From an uncultured Draconibacterium sp. (GTDB lineage Bacteria; Bacteroidota; Bacteroidia; Bacteroidales; Prolixibacteraceae), in NCBI RefSeq assembly GCF_963677155.1, contig NZ_OY781884.1:62001-126000 (forward strand): a DNA stretch of 64,000 bases. The letters are read 5' to 3'. This document shows, in pieces, positions 9,105-17,423 of this stretch. A program made the position numbers and the translations under genes. Under the pieces are notes generated by a model. The model was given only the letters and a program-made list of their open reading frames with translations, ran no database searches and had not been told where the DNA came from. Within the stretch, counting starts at the first letter, position 1. Every line of letters begins with the position of its first letter.

Positions 9105-9745
9105 ACTTGGTATGTCAAACATATTCGAACATCCAGCTCACATATCAAGCACAATTGCAATTAGCACAAACCGCCCACATCGAGAAATTGTAAAAGAGCT
9201 TGTCTGTTTTCCACCGCTTTTTTCCGTTTAAGGACTTAAATTCTCGGTTAGTAAATTCGTTCGTCTGTCCTTGTCTTCGCACTAGCGCTAATGAGGAGCT
9301 AAATGGGTAAGGCTAAAGTGCCGATCTAAGTACGTTCATCCTCCTTTAGGCACACATTTGTTAGCTAGCCATTAAATAATCATTATTGTTTCGACAACCC
9401 CAACCGGACTAAAATACTTTATCCATGTATTATCATTTTAAACCCAATTTCCGCTTGCAACAGTATAGGTGGGTGCTTCCGAGATACCTGTTTGTTACAA
9501 GCGGAGAACCTGCGGCCATGCCCTTGCCGGGAGAGTTCCTGCGCAGGGGATAATTCATGTATTTTATATTTCAATTTTTACTCCACTGTGCCGCATCTGC
9601 GGCTTTACCCCATTAATTTACCGGATATTACTTTTATCGCTTCCCGCTGTTTGGTTTCGAACAGAGGCGAGGAAGGTATTGCCTGGTTTTTTTTGGGGAG
9701 GCCCGGCGGAACGGGGAAATTTTATAAATTTTAAAACAACAAATT
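9105..9745. other. Intergenic region between R-M operon and HU gene
   Basis: I find no gene here. From about 9440 the DNA becomes markedly GC-richer than the R-M operon. CCGCTTG (about 9451-9457) and CAAGCGG (about 9498-9504) form the base of a hairpin that may belong to a long leader of the HU gene. Overlapping 80-130 codon frames at 9469-9986 have no coding character and overlap the HU gene. GTTAGC at about 9360 recalls the end of the palindromes further right, but I could not pair it convincingly. Confidence 0.4.
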
Positions 9746-10126
9746 ATGTCGATATTATATTCAAAAATCCAACGGGTAAACCCACGCAACCCACAAGCCG
9801 ACCGGAAATGGTACCTGGTACCCAACCGCGTGGAACAAAAAACAGAAAAGGAGATTGCTGAAGCCTTGAGTAAAAATACCACTTTAAGCCGTGGCGAAGC
9901 AGTCCTGGTATTGGATGAGCTGCAAGCGGTGATCCAGAATTCCCTGCTCGATGGTTATTCCGTGCAAATGGGCGACTGGGGCTCATTTCAGTTAACGTTC
10001 AACTGCATCGGCACGGATACCGAAGCGGAATGTACGGCCGATAAAATTACGTCGGTCAACATCCGTTTCCGCCCTGGCAAACAGATGAAAGAGGCGCTGT
10101 CTAATGCAACCTTCGTGGCTCGTTAG
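9746..10126 (+). CDS. HU/IHF-type histone-like DNA-binding protein
   Basis: 126 residues. It opens with the Bacteroidota HU-like pattern SKIQRVNPRNPQADRKWYLVP, followed by helices around EIAEALSKNTTLSRGEAVLVLDELQ and a beta segment MGDWGSFQLTF that takes the place of the usual GFGxF element. This is the HU-HIG subclass, which binds DNA as a dimer and is abundant in Bacteroidota. It has its own terminator at 10151. It stands alone between the restriction operon and the cassette array; its GC content matches the core genome rather than the AT-rich array. A role in array recombination would be speculation. Confidence 0.85.
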   Translation: MSILYSKIQRVNPRNPQADRKWYLVPNRVEQKTEKEIAEALSKNTTLSRGEAVLVLDELQAVIQNSLLDGYSVQMGDWGSFQLTFNCIGTDTEAECTADKITSVNIRFRPGKQMKEALSNATFVAR

Positions 10127-10150
10127 TAGCTGCTTGATCCTTTTCGATCA

Positions 10151-10186
10151 CAACCTCCCGGCAGTTTGTTGGGAGGTTGTTTTTGT
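10151..10186 (+). terminator. Rho-independent terminator of the HU gene
   Basis: AACCTCCC (10152-10159) and GGGAGGTT (10171-10178) form an 8-bp stem followed by a T-rich stretch. It lies 25 bp after the HU stop codon. Confidence 0.85.
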
Positions 10187-10202
10187 TCCCCGGAATTCAT
10201 CA

Positions 10203-10312
10203 AGATCTTTTCTAAAAATCTTCTTGATCTTTTCCGAAAATCTTCTTGTTCTTTTTCGAAAATCTTCTTCATGAAGTTTGGAAATCGTCTTCATGTTTTA
10301 GTGGAAAGTTCT
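10203..10312. repeat. 22-bp imperfect tandem repeat, five units
   Basis: Five consecutive 22-bp units run from 10203 to 10312. The first three are nearly identical (core TTTTCnGAAAATCTTCT) and the last two are increasingly degenerate. The repeat follows the HU terminator and contains no ORF. It may be a protein-binding array or a slippage-derived minisatellite. Confidence 0.7.
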
Positions 10313-10451
10313 TGAAGAATTTATTTTGGTTGGATTTGTGGCCGGGAATAGCGAGTAAAAAGAAGAAAGAATGGCTGTAGAAAAGCTTGATTTTTCTATT
10401 CTTTCTTTGGTTTTATATTGTTTAGGATGGATTTTAAAGATAAAAAGCTAC

Positions 10452-10512
10452 ACATAACGTATTAAATAGCAAATTATAAGATAACTTTGGTTTACATAGA
10501 ACAGAGTTAGGC
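10452..10512 (+). repeat. Possible short attC-like site at the left end of the cassette array (weak)
   Basis: ACATAAC at 10452 and GTTAGGC at 10506 have the form of the inverse core and core of an attC site, 61 bp apart in total and 43 bp before the first cassette gene. The interior pairs poorly, so this may be chance. Confidence 0.25.
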
Positions 10513-10555
10513 ACAAGCGTTAAAGAAACATAATAGCAACCATTCTGACAATAAA

Positions 10556-11497
10556 ATGATTGAGAAAAAAGATTTGAATACAGAATACATATTCCGAATT
10601 AATCGGACTTTTGATTATATTGAATCAAATATCGAGAAACCAATGACACTTGAAGAATTAGCAACAGTTGCAAATTTCTCAAAATTTCATTTCAATAGAA
10701 TATTTCAGTCAATTGTGGGTGAAACACCATTTCAGTTTATTTTAAGAGTTCGGCTTGAAAAAGCGGCAATGCTAATTTTAAATAATAAAAAAGAGAGTAT
10801 TTCAGAAATTGCTTACAAGTGTGGTTTTTCTGACATTTCAATATTCTCAAGGAATTTCAAAAGTTATTTCCAAATTTCCGCTTCTCAGTATAGGGTAGAT
10901 AAATTAAACAATAGCAATTTAAGTCAACAAGATAGCAATAGTCATCAAAGCGATGAGAAGCCAATCCAATATTTTTGTCCTGAATTAAAAACCATTAAAT
11001 GGAGGACAAATATGAAATTAAACAAAAGTGTGGAAGTAAAAGAACTTCCCAAAATGACAGTAGCCTACATCAGGCACATTGGCCCATACAAAGGGAACGA
11101 TAAACTATTCGAAGGCATTTGGAATAGATTGTTTTCATGGGCGGGACCAAGAGGTTTGATCGGTGGTGAAAACTTCAAATCGTTGGTTGTTTATCATGAC
11201 GACCCAAATGTAACCATCGAAGACAAACTCAGGATGAGTGTTTGTATTACTGTTCCTGCTGAGACTAAAGTTGAAGGAGAAGTTGGGAAAATGGAAATTG
11301 AGGTAGCAAAATATGTAATTGCCCGTTTCGAGCTTTCCGCCCAGGATTTTCAACAAGCATGGGATTGGGTTTATGGACAGTGGTTTCCGACAAGCGGTTA
11401 TCAACCTGATGATAAACCTTGTTTTGAAATGTACCCGGAAGAACCTAAAGATGGGAAGTTTACCGTTGATATTTGCGTTCCGGTAAAACCAATGTAG
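10556..11497 (+). CDS. AraC-family regulator with GyrI-like effector-binding domain
   Basis: 313 residues. Two AraC helix-turn-helix motifs lie in residues 10-115 (MTLEELATVANFSKFHFNRIF and SISEIAYKCGFSDISIFSRNF). After a polar linker comes a GyrI/SoxR-effector-type domain from about 155 (VEVKELPKMTVAYIRHIGPY to the C-terminus, ending FTVDICVPV). This Rob-like architecture senses small hydrophobic or cationic compounds and activates efflux or detoxification genes. There is no obvious target gene beside it, which fits a solitary cassette. A strong terminator follows 12 bp after the stop. Confidence 0.9.
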   Translation: MIEKKDLNTEYIFRINRTFDYIESNIEKPMTLEELATVANFSKFHFNRIFQSIVGETPFQFILRVRLEKAAMLILNNKKESISEIAYKCGFSDISIFSRNFKSYFQISASQYRVDKLNNSNLSQQDSNSHQSDEKPIQYFCPELKTIKWRTNMKLNKSVEVKELPKMTVAYIRHIGPYKGNDKLFEGIWNRLFSWAGPRGLIGGENFKSLVVYHDDPNVTIEDKLRMSVCITVPAETKVEGEVGKMEIEVAKYVIARFELSAQDFQQAWDWVYGQWFPTSGYQPDDKPCFEMYPEEPKDGKFTVDICVPVKPM

Positions 11498-11508
11498 AAA
11501 CTAACAGT

Positions 11509-11540
11509 GAGAACCTGTTTTGTGCAGGTTCTCTTTTTTA
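11509..11540 (+). terminator. Rho-independent terminator after the AraC/GyrI gene
   Basis: GAGAACCTG (11509-11517) pairs perfectly with CAGGTTCTC (11525-11533) across a 7-nt loop, followed by six T residues. The following 11541-11810 holds no recognisable gene; a minus-strand frame at 11642-11890 overlaps the cupin gene and looks spurious. Confidence 0.9.
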
Positions 11541-11814
11541 AACTATTTCACTATGGGCTACTATGTTGATTTAATGGAAATAACAATTGAGGGTTATTAA
11601 AAAAACTGAAATATGCCTACTTGCCGCCAAACAGGATGGTTCTAAAAGAAAAATTGGATGAACGATTGGTTTATGTAGACTTGAATAGTTCCTAATTTAA
11701 GATGAAAATGTTCAAATAATATTGGCGTTTGCTGCCTGTAACAGCGATTATGCAATTTCCGTTTCAAATATTTGAGGGAAATTAACAGTGGACGGAAGCG
11801 ACAAAATAACTTGA

Positions 11815-11822
11815 TAGATTTG
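11815..11822 (+). promoter_or_regulatory. Bacteroidota minus-7 promoter motif for the cupin gene
   Basis: TAGATTTG matches the TAnnTTTG consensus and lies 30 bp before the ATG at 11852. No clear minus-33 element was identified. Confidence 0.4.
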
Positions 11823-11851
11823 ATTATTTTTGATGAAAAACAAATTTGATT

Positions 11852-12358
11852 ATGGCGACAATATTGAAAGCTGACCAAAGGGAATTTCAAGAAAGCCCAA
11901 ATAAAACAGATAATTACAGAATATTCACAGATATTTCAAGAATTAAAAAGGGAATTAATCCTGAAAACTTAAACTTTGATTTAAGACAACTAAATCCAGA
12001 CCAATACTCAGCTCCTTATCATTTTCATAGATACGCAGAGGAACTTTTTATGATAATTTCAGGCTCTGCAACATTAAGGACTCCAAATGGATTAGAAATT
12101 GTAAATAGTGGTGATTTAATGTTTTTTGAAAAAGGAGAAAAAGGAGCACATCAATTATATAATCACACGATTGATATTTGCACTTTTTTAGACATAAGAA
12201 CTTATTTAGGATATGATATCGCTGAATATCCTGATTCAGATAAAATATTAATAGCCCCAACATTTGAGATTTTTAATAAAGAATCTCAAGCTAATTATTT
12301 CGATGGAGAAGTGAATATTAAAGATAAGTGGAAACAGGTTGAGAATAAAAATGAATAA
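11852..12358 (+). CDS. Cupin-domain protein
   Basis: 168 residues from ATG 11852; a TTG two codons upstream is less likely. A single cupin barrel carries motif 1 (SAPYHFHRYAEELFMIISGSATL, with His-His-Glu metal ligands) and motif 2 (NSGDLMFFEKGEKGAHQLYN). The family covers isomerases, dioxygenases and sugar-binding sensors, so no substrate can be assigned. It is followed 6 bp after the stop by an attC-like site, making it a single-gene cassette. Base composition is AT-rich like its neighbours. Confidence 0.85.
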   Translation: MATILKADQREFQESPNKTDNYRIFTDISRIKKGINPENLNFDLRQLNPDQYSAPYHFHRYAEELFMIISGSATLRTPNGLEIVNSGDLMFFEKGEKGAHQLYNHTIDICTFLDIRTYLGYDIAEYPDSDKILIAPTFEIFNKESQANYFDGEVNIKDKWKQVENKNE

Positions 12359-12363
12359 CACTA

Positions 12364-12454
12364 CCCTAACAATAAAAAAGATATTAAGCATAATATGTGT
12401 TGTTGAACCTCCATTTTGGGGTATAACAACAATGATGGTGCTTACCAGTTATGC
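12364..12454 (+). repeat. attC-like site, family II (short form)
   Basis: The site runs from CCCTAAC (12364-12370) to GTTATGC (12448-12454). Nested inverted repeats pair TAAGCATAAT with ATGGTGCTTA, and GTTGTTGAACC with GGGTATAACAAC, around ATTTT. Related sequences occur at 27552-27783 and, inverted, at 39391-39610. The start codon of the next gene lies inside the terminal GTTATGC. Confidence 0.65.
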
Positions 12455-13281
12455 GTCAGCTAAAAATAGCCAGTAACAAATTGAAAATTAAGACAAAAGT
12501 GACGAAATCAAGAATAGAAAATTTTAAGATTAAAAGTAAATACTTGAACAAAAAAATGGCAGTTTCTGTGTACTTACCGATTGATTATGATGACAAAAAA
12601 AGTTTCCCGACTTTATATTTTCATCACGGAAGAAATGGAAATGAAAATATCCTATTTGATGCGGGTTTGAGTACTATTGCCGACAAATTAATTAAAAATC
12701 ATAAAATAAACTCTATAATTATTGTCTGCCCAAATTTAGATAATAGTCGAGGTTTAAATTCTTCATCGGAATACAGAGAGGTTAAAGACCCATTTGACAG
12801 AATAATAAATAATGGAATGTATGAGGATTATTTTATAAATGAGGTTATTCCGACAATTGACAACAAGTTTAAAACTCTAAAAAATAGAAACAGCAGATTT
12901 GTTGGAGGAGCATCAGTTGGAGGATATATTGCACTGCACAATGCTTTCCGTCATCCTGATTTATTTTCTAAAGTTGGCGGGCATATGCCAGCTATAGAAT
13001 TACAACTTGAGAAAGAAGATAAGGCATACTTTCAAAATCAAGACAATTGGGATAAATACGACCCGATTAAAATTGCAAAAGAAATGGAACTTCTTGATTT
13101 CAAAGTTTATCTTGATGCCGGGGACAAAGATGAAGGAGAATTTTACAATGGCTGTTCTATCCTAGATAAAATATTAAAATCAAGAGGAATTGAATCTCAA
13201 AATTATGTTTTCGAAGGTCATCACAATGTTGAGTATATAAAATCAAATATGGAAAAATATATGATGTTTTATGGAAGTTAA
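12451..13281 (+). CDS. Alpha/beta-hydrolase esterase (esterase D/feruloyl-esterase type)
   Basis: 276 residues. The fold is shown by FPTLYFHHGRNGNENILFDAG (oxyanion region) and the nucleophile elbow FVGGASVGGYIALHNAF (Ser in GxSxG-like GASVGG). A late acidic residue appears in YLDAGDKDE and the probable catalytic His in FEGHHNVEY. The only ATG upstream of the conserved part is at 12451, inside the core of the preceding attC-like site, so the recombination junction supplies the start. It lacks a signal peptide and is probably cytoplasmic. Substrate unknown; related enzymes hydrolyse short esters or siderophore lactones. Confidence 0.8.
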   Translation: MRQLKIASNKLKIKTKVTKSRIENFKIKSKYLNKKMAVSVYLPIDYDDKKSFPTLYFHHGRNGNENILFDAGLSTIADKLIKNHKINSIIIVCPNLDNSRGLNSSSEYREVKDPFDRIINNGMYEDYFINEVIPTIDNKFKTLKNRNSRFVGGASVGGYIALHNAFRHPDLFSKVGGHMPAIELQLEKEDKAYFQNQDNWDKYDPIKIAKEMELLDFKVYLDAGDKDEGEFYNGCSILDKILKSRGIESQNYVFEGHHNVEYIKSNMEKYMMFYGS

Positions 13282-13297
13282 AAGAAAAAAGCCGAAC

Positions 13298-13431
13298 GCA
13301 TAACACTTTGTAAATTGCATTGCGGCGTTCGGTGCAGGTTGTCGCCTCGGATTCCCGCATGATTGTCTTTCGTCCTGCGGACGGACAATCACTCGCAATC
13401 CGCAACGACAACTTACAATTTTCCGTTAACG
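13298..13431 (+). repeat. attC-like site, family I
   Basis: It begins GCATAAC (13298) and ends GTTAACG (13425-13431), 134 bp. The arms TTGTAAATTGCATTGCGG and the reverse complement of CCGCAACGACAACTTACAA pair with bulges, with a variable centre holding GTCCTGCGGAC. It follows the esterase stop by 16 bp. Confidence 0.75.
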
Positions 13432-13488
13432 AACATGTACAAAAGTGAAATAAAGAGTATAATAATTAGATCAAAAAATAGTTAGAAA

Positions 13489-14316
13489 ATGAGTAAATAT
13501 GTACATGGTTACTCTGAAATTGAAGCAAGTCGTTTAAATGACCAAGCTGATTCACTTGCTAATCTCTTACATTATGATTCAATCTGGAATGACGGTTCAA
13601 TTATTCTTGAAGCTGGATGTGGTGTTGGAGCACAAACAAAAACAGTTGCTCCTAAAAATAAAAAATCAAGATTTATTTCAATTGACATCTCATTTGATTC
13701 AGTTGAACAAGCGAAAAACTTAATAGATTCAAAAGGGATTGATAATGTAAATTTTAAGCAAGCAGATATTTTCAATTTACCATTTGAAGACGAATATTTT
13801 GACCATATATTCCTCTGTTTTGTTTTGGAACATCTTCCAAATCCGATTGAAGCATTGAATAAATTAAATAGAGTCTTAAAAACAAATGGAACAATAACCC
13901 TAATTGAGGGAGACCATGGTTCAACCTATTTTCATCCAGATAGTGAGGATGCCCAAAATGCAATTCAATGCCAAGTTGAACTTCAAAAACGAAATGGAGG
14001 AGATGCGAATATTGGACGAAAACTTTTTCCGTTGCTTGAAAAAGCAGGATATTCAGACATAAAAATTTCTCCGAGACAAGTATACGTTGATGATTCGAAT
14101 CCTAATTGGGTAGAAGGGTTTACAAAAAACACATTTACAGCAATGATTAAAGGAGTTACTGACGAAGCTATTTCGAAAAAACTAATAACACGTGCAAAAA
14201 TGGAAAAAGGGATAAATGATTTATTAAAAACAGCAGAAGGAGGAGGAACGTTTTGTTATACCTTTTTTAAGGGAGTTGGAGTAAAAAAACAACCACGAAC
14301 ACCCAACGAAGTGTAA
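13489..14316 (+). CDS. Class I SAM-dependent methyltransferase
   Basis: 275 residues. The Rossmann methyltransferase motifs are clear: motif I ILEAGCGVGAQTK (about 41-53), acidic end of beta-2 FISIDIS, motif with DIFNLPF, motif IV FLCFVLEHLPNP and post-motif GTITLIEGDHGST. The C-terminal third (residues 150-275) is a variable substrate domain. This is the UbiE/Methyltransf_11-like group that modifies small molecules; the acceptor cannot be told. Its stop codon lies within the attC-like site that follows, whose first bases ACCCAAC encode the last residues. Confidence 0.9.
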   Translation: MSKYVHGYSEIEASRLNDQADSLANLLHYDSIWNDGSIILEAGCGVGAQTKTVAPKNKKSRFISIDISFDSVEQAKNLIDSKGIDNVNFKQADIFNLPFEDEYFDHIFLCFVLEHLPNPIEALNKLNRVLKTNGTITLIEGDHGSTYFHPDSEDAQNAIQCQVELQKRNGGDANIGRKLFPLLEKAGYSDIKISPRQVYVDDSNPNWVEGFTKNTFTAMIKGVTDEAISKKLITRAKMEKGINDLLKTAEGGGTFCYTFFKGVGVKKQPRTPNEV

Positions 14317-14428
14317 ATGTAATGCGGGGTTCGTGGTGTGTCGTTCGCTGGATTCTCGTTTCGCAGTTCCGTGCCGGACAGGAACGAGCTCCGAAATCCG
14401 CCCCGACAACATGTACCAACCGTTATGG
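14301..14428 (+). repeat. attC-like site, family I
   Basis: It starts ACCCAAC (14301-14307), an exact RYYYAAC, and ends GTTATGG (14422). The arms ATGTAATGCGGGGTTCG and CGAAATCCGCCCCGACAACATGT pair with bulges. The methyltransferase stop codon TAA lies inside it at 14314. Confidence 0.75.
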
Positions 14429-14489
14429 CGTATTGTGACCGTGGTACACGTTCAAAAAAAAGTCTATATAATTAAAATTGAATTCAGGA

Positions 14490-15338
14490 ATGTCTATAAT
14501 TAACAAGATAAAATGGTTGATTTTACAAATAATCATATGGTTGATTCGTCGCATATCAATAAACATCAAGGTAATAGAAATACTTCTGTTTCCTATAACT
14601 TTACTTTTCGCTATAAAAAGTTATAAAAAGTGGGGTGCTTATATTAAATACATGAATATCATTGGAAATAATAAAAGTAAAATACAGTTTATTATCAATA
14701 CTTATACAAGGAAAATTTCAAATGCCATAATGGCGAAATTACTATATTCATATCCCAATGTTTTTACAAAATATGTAATCCTCAAGGGGGAGAACTATGT
14801 AAAAGATATCAAACATAATAAAAAAGGAGTGTTCGTGATTGGTAACCACGGAGGTCCATTTATGTTACAAACATTCCTGTTCTCTAAGATATTTAACATC
14901 CCATTAAGTTCGTATTCCGCACCTTGGTTGAAAACTCGTAAAGATTTTGGGAAAGAAATAAGTCTTCTATTAAAACAATCTTCGGTATACTTTAAGGGTG
15001 AAGAAAAGAAAATGTTAAAAGCTTTATTGTTTGGCGAATGGATAAATATACTTCTTGATGTTACAGTTAATGCTCATCAAAAACCCAATTGCACTTTTGC
15101 AGGTCACCCTATTCAACTCTCCTTATTTCCATTCCGTATTGCGTTAAAATATGATATTCCTATTCTCTATGTCGGAATCAAAAGGGAGAACAGTAAAATA
15201 GAAATAGAAATCCACCTTATAGAAAACTTTTCAAATGCAGAAGAAGGGTTAAATAAATATGTTAAACATTTAGAAACAACAATATTTTCAGACAATTATT
15301 CAAATACACTTATGCCATTTGTTTTACAAAATATTTAA
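14490..15338 (+). CDS. LpxL/HtrB-like lipid acyltransferase
   Basis: 282 residues from ATG 14490; an in-frame TTG at 14478 is less likely. An N-terminal hydrophobic segment (about 8-45) suggests membrane anchoring. The acyltransferase block FVIGNHGGPFM supplies the motif-I His, although the usual HxxxxD/E acidic residue is not obvious. Later blocks NILLDVTVNA and GHPIQLSLFPFRIALKYDIPILYVGI match the lysophospholipid acyltransferase family of lipid A or ornithine-lipid synthesis. It is followed 11 bp later by a radical SAM gene with no palindrome between, so they share a cassette and presumably a pathway. Confidence 0.75.
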   Translation: MSIINKIKWLILQIIIWLIRRISINIKVIEILLFPITLLFAIKSYKKWGAYIKYMNIIGNNKSKIQFIINTYTRKISNAIMAKLLYSYPNVFTKYVILKGENYVKDIKHNKKGVFVIGNHGGPFMLQTFLFSKIFNIPLSSYSAPWLKTRKDFGKEISLLLKQSSVYFKGEEKKMLKALLFGEWINILLDVTVNAHQKPNCTFAGHPIQLSLFPFRIALKYDIPILYVGIKRENSKIEIEIHLIENFSNAEEGLNKYVKHLETTIFSDNYSNTLMPFVLQNI

Positions 15339-15349
15339 AGAAGAGCATT

Positions 15350-16444
15350 ATGAAATTAGAAGCATTAAAAATTAAAGATCAATTCAAGTCACAGTCAGAA
15401 TTGAACTTAACTCGAATAAAATCACAAAAGAATAGACATTATAACCTATCTAGGAACGATTCATTAACTTTGGTTATTGCCCAAGGGTGCAGAAATAATT
15501 GCAAATCTTGCTGTAGAACATTTTCAGGAAACAGTAAAATGGATCCTCTTTTGTTTAATCATATGTTGAATTATGCACACAAACATTTCCATAGTGTAAG
15601 TATTACTGGAGGAGAGCCAACTGAACATTTTGAAATAATTACTAAGTATGCAAAAAACTATCCTGATTTAAGAATTAATATTACTACTAATGGAGAAAAT
15701 ATCGATGGTGAAATAGTAGAATCTTTAAAATGTACTCCAAATCTTTTTCCTTTGATAAGCTTGAATGGAATAGAAGACATACACGATAAATCACGTTACG
15801 ATGGAAGTTTTAAAAAAGTATATAAATCAATTCTTAAGTTAAGAAATAACAATATTCCTTTTGGAATTCTGGGTGTAATTAATCAGCAAAATGTTTCTCA
15901 GATTCTTTCTCCTGTATTTCTTGAGTTCATAAATGAAATAGAAGCATGCACATTGGAACTATTTCATTATTATCCTATTGGCAATAATGAATCTAATTTT
16001 GAGAAATTAATGCTGTCAGGAGAACAAATAAACGAATCTGTAAATTTCAGAAATAACCTCTTCCGAAATAACCCTTACGACTTTTTGTTTAGAGCTGGGC
16101 AGTTATCAACAAAAAGATGCCACCGTGAAATTCAAATTAATGTGGATGGAACTATTTCATACTGTCCCTTTAGTGTTTGGGGATTAGAAAAAGTATATGA
16201 AAGTGACTCTGAAGACATTATCCATGAAAAAATTAACAGGCAACTAGACAACTGGAATTATTTAACATCAAAATCTCCTGCATTTTGTCCTTTACAATCA
16301 AATACTTCTAACTTCATAAATTTTTTCAAAAAATATGGAAATCAACATTCACGCGCAACTGGCATTTTAGACAAAGCATCAAGTACATTTAAAAGTTACT
16401 GCTTTACAGCTGAAAAGGCAAAAATACTGAAAACACAAGAATAA
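15350..16444 (+). CDS. Radical SAM protein with SPASM-like C-terminal cysteines
   Basis: 364 residues. The CX3CX2C cluster motif is C47-RNN-C51-KS-C54 (VIAQGCRNNCKSCCRTFSG), followed by the SAM-binding SITGGEPTEHF. C-terminal cysteines at RCHREIQINVDGTISYCPF and FCPLQS form a partial SPASM/twitch-like region for an auxiliary cluster. The family modifies peptides or small molecules; no precursor peptide is visible nearby. Coupling with the acyltransferase upstream suggests a lipid or small-molecule modification. A palindrome follows about 30 bp after the stop. Confidence 0.85.
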   Translation: MKLEALKIKDQFKSQSELNLTRIKSQKNRHYNLSRNDSLTLVIAQGCRNNCKSCCRTFSGNSKMDPLLFNHMLNYAHKHFHSVSITGGEPTEHFEIITKYAKNYPDLRINITTNGENIDGEIVESLKCTPNLFPLISLNGIEDIHDKSRYDGSFKKVYKSILKLRNNNIPFGILGVINQQNVSQILSPVFLEFINEIEACTLELFHYYPIGNNESNFEKLMLSGEQINESVNFRNNLFRNNPYDFLFRAGQLSTKRCHREIQINVDGTISYCPFSVWGLEKVYESDSEDIIHEKINRQLDNWNYLTSKSPAFCPLQSNTSNFINFFKKYGNQHSRATGILDKASSTFKSYCFTAEKAKILKTQE

Positions 16445-16474
16445 TTTATTGAGAAAAAATAATAAACAACAACG

Positions 16475-16687
16475 CCATAACACTTTTTATAAGTAATGGC
16501 AGATAAAGTGCTAAATATCAAGGTTTGAACGGGATGTGCCACTCAATCTGCCACGACTCATACAATTTACCGTCAGACTGTCTACCTCTTTCCATGAAAG
16601 AATTATTTGGGTAGCTGACTTAAAAAAGAATAAAATATTGAAATCTCAACGGCTTAATTTTACTTTTTAGACAGACTGCCGTTAGCA
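16475..16687 (+). repeat. attC-like site interrupted by a small insertion
   Basis: Left end CCATAAC (16475), inner arm ATGGCAGAT pairing with ATCTGCCAC, right end GTTAGCA (16681-16687). Between the right arm and the terminal core lies a 105-bp insert flanked by CCGT. Removing the insert and one CCGT restores ACAATTTACCGTTAGC, matching ACAATTTTCCGTTAAC of the site at 13298. Confidence 0.7.
16574..16678. mobile_element. MITE-like 105-bp element inside an attC-like site
   Basis: The ends are CAGACTGTCTA (16574-16584) and TAGACAGACTG (16668-16678), inverted repeats with one mismatch. Direct repeats CCGT flank it at 16570-16573 and 16679-16682. It has no ORF. The reading as an insertion is supported by restoration of the uninterrupted site when it is removed. 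Confidence 0.6.
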
Positions 16688-16819
16688 GCAAGTTTAAGGG
16701 GCATCGTAACAAATTGATAACCTGATGTATTTTAATATTTTTATGAAAATATTCGTAGAATGTTAATGATTATCACTTTAAAGAGATATAGTTTTATCTC
16801 GACAAAAAGAGAAAGCAAT

Positions 16820-17422
16820 ATGACAGGTACAATCATACTTCCTGCGCCTCAAAAAGACCTTGAATTTCCGTTAATGAAAGCGATTGAATTGCGAAGAACT
16901 AAGAGGAAATGGAAAAACATAGAGCTTTCAGAACAAGAAATATCAAACTTACTGTGGGCTGCATGTGGCATCACTCATAAAGAAACGAAAAGGAGTAAAA
17001 GTCGAAGAACAGCTCCTTCGGCTTGTAATTCACAGGAGATAAAAGTTTTTATAGCTCTATCAAATGGTGTTTTTTATTACAATGAGAAAGAACATCAATT
17101 AAATAGAGTAAAATCAAAGGATATTAGAGAAAATATTGGAACACAAAAAATGATGCGTTCTGCTCCAATTGGATTGATTTATGTTTCAGATTATGCGAGA
17201 CTGAAAACATTTCAATTTAGAACAGATGAAGATAAATGGTATACATCAACAACCGATACGGGGTTTATAAGCCAAAATGTTTATCTATATTGTGCCGCTA
17301 CTAATTTAAGTACAGCTATCCTCGCTTTGATTGATAGAAAAAAATTGCATAATCTGATTGGATTAGGTGAATGCGAAAAAATTGTTTATACTCAAGTTGT
17401 TGGTAAATCATTGGATTGTTGA
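16820..17422 (+). CDS. SagB/ThcOx-type nitroreductase-family protein
   Basis: 200 residues from ATG 16820 (MTGTIILPAPQKD). An upstream in-frame ATG at 16760 adds 20 residues without family similarity. Nitroreductase blocks: AIELRRTKRKWK (phosphate-binding arginines of FMN), LLWAACGIT, RTAPSACNSQE, SAPIGLIYVSD and the C-terminal DTGFISQNVYLYCAATNLSTAIL. These FMN enzymes dehydrogenate or reduce small molecules or peptides. The stop is followed 1 bp later by the DUF3795 gene, so the two share a cassette. Confidence 0.85.
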   Translation: MTGTIILPAPQKDLEFPLMKAIELRRTKRKWKNIELSEQEISNLLWAACGITHKETKRSKSRRTAPSACNSQEIKVFIALSNGVFYYNEKEHQLNRVKSKDIRENIGTQKMMRSAPIGLIYVSDYARLKTFQFRTDEDKWYTSTTDTGFISQNVYLYCAATNLSTAILALIDRKKLHNLIGLGECEKIVYTQVVGKSLDC

Positions 17423-17423
17423 T

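Noticed and set aside
9469..9986. Overlapping frames of 80-130 codons on both strands around the HU gene
   Set aside because: They overlap the well-supported HU gene, have odd composition and no recognisable domain; GC-rich DNA gives long chance frames.
11642..11850. Minus-strand frame before the cupin gene
   Set aside because: It overlaps the cupin start and promoter motif and has no recognisable domain.
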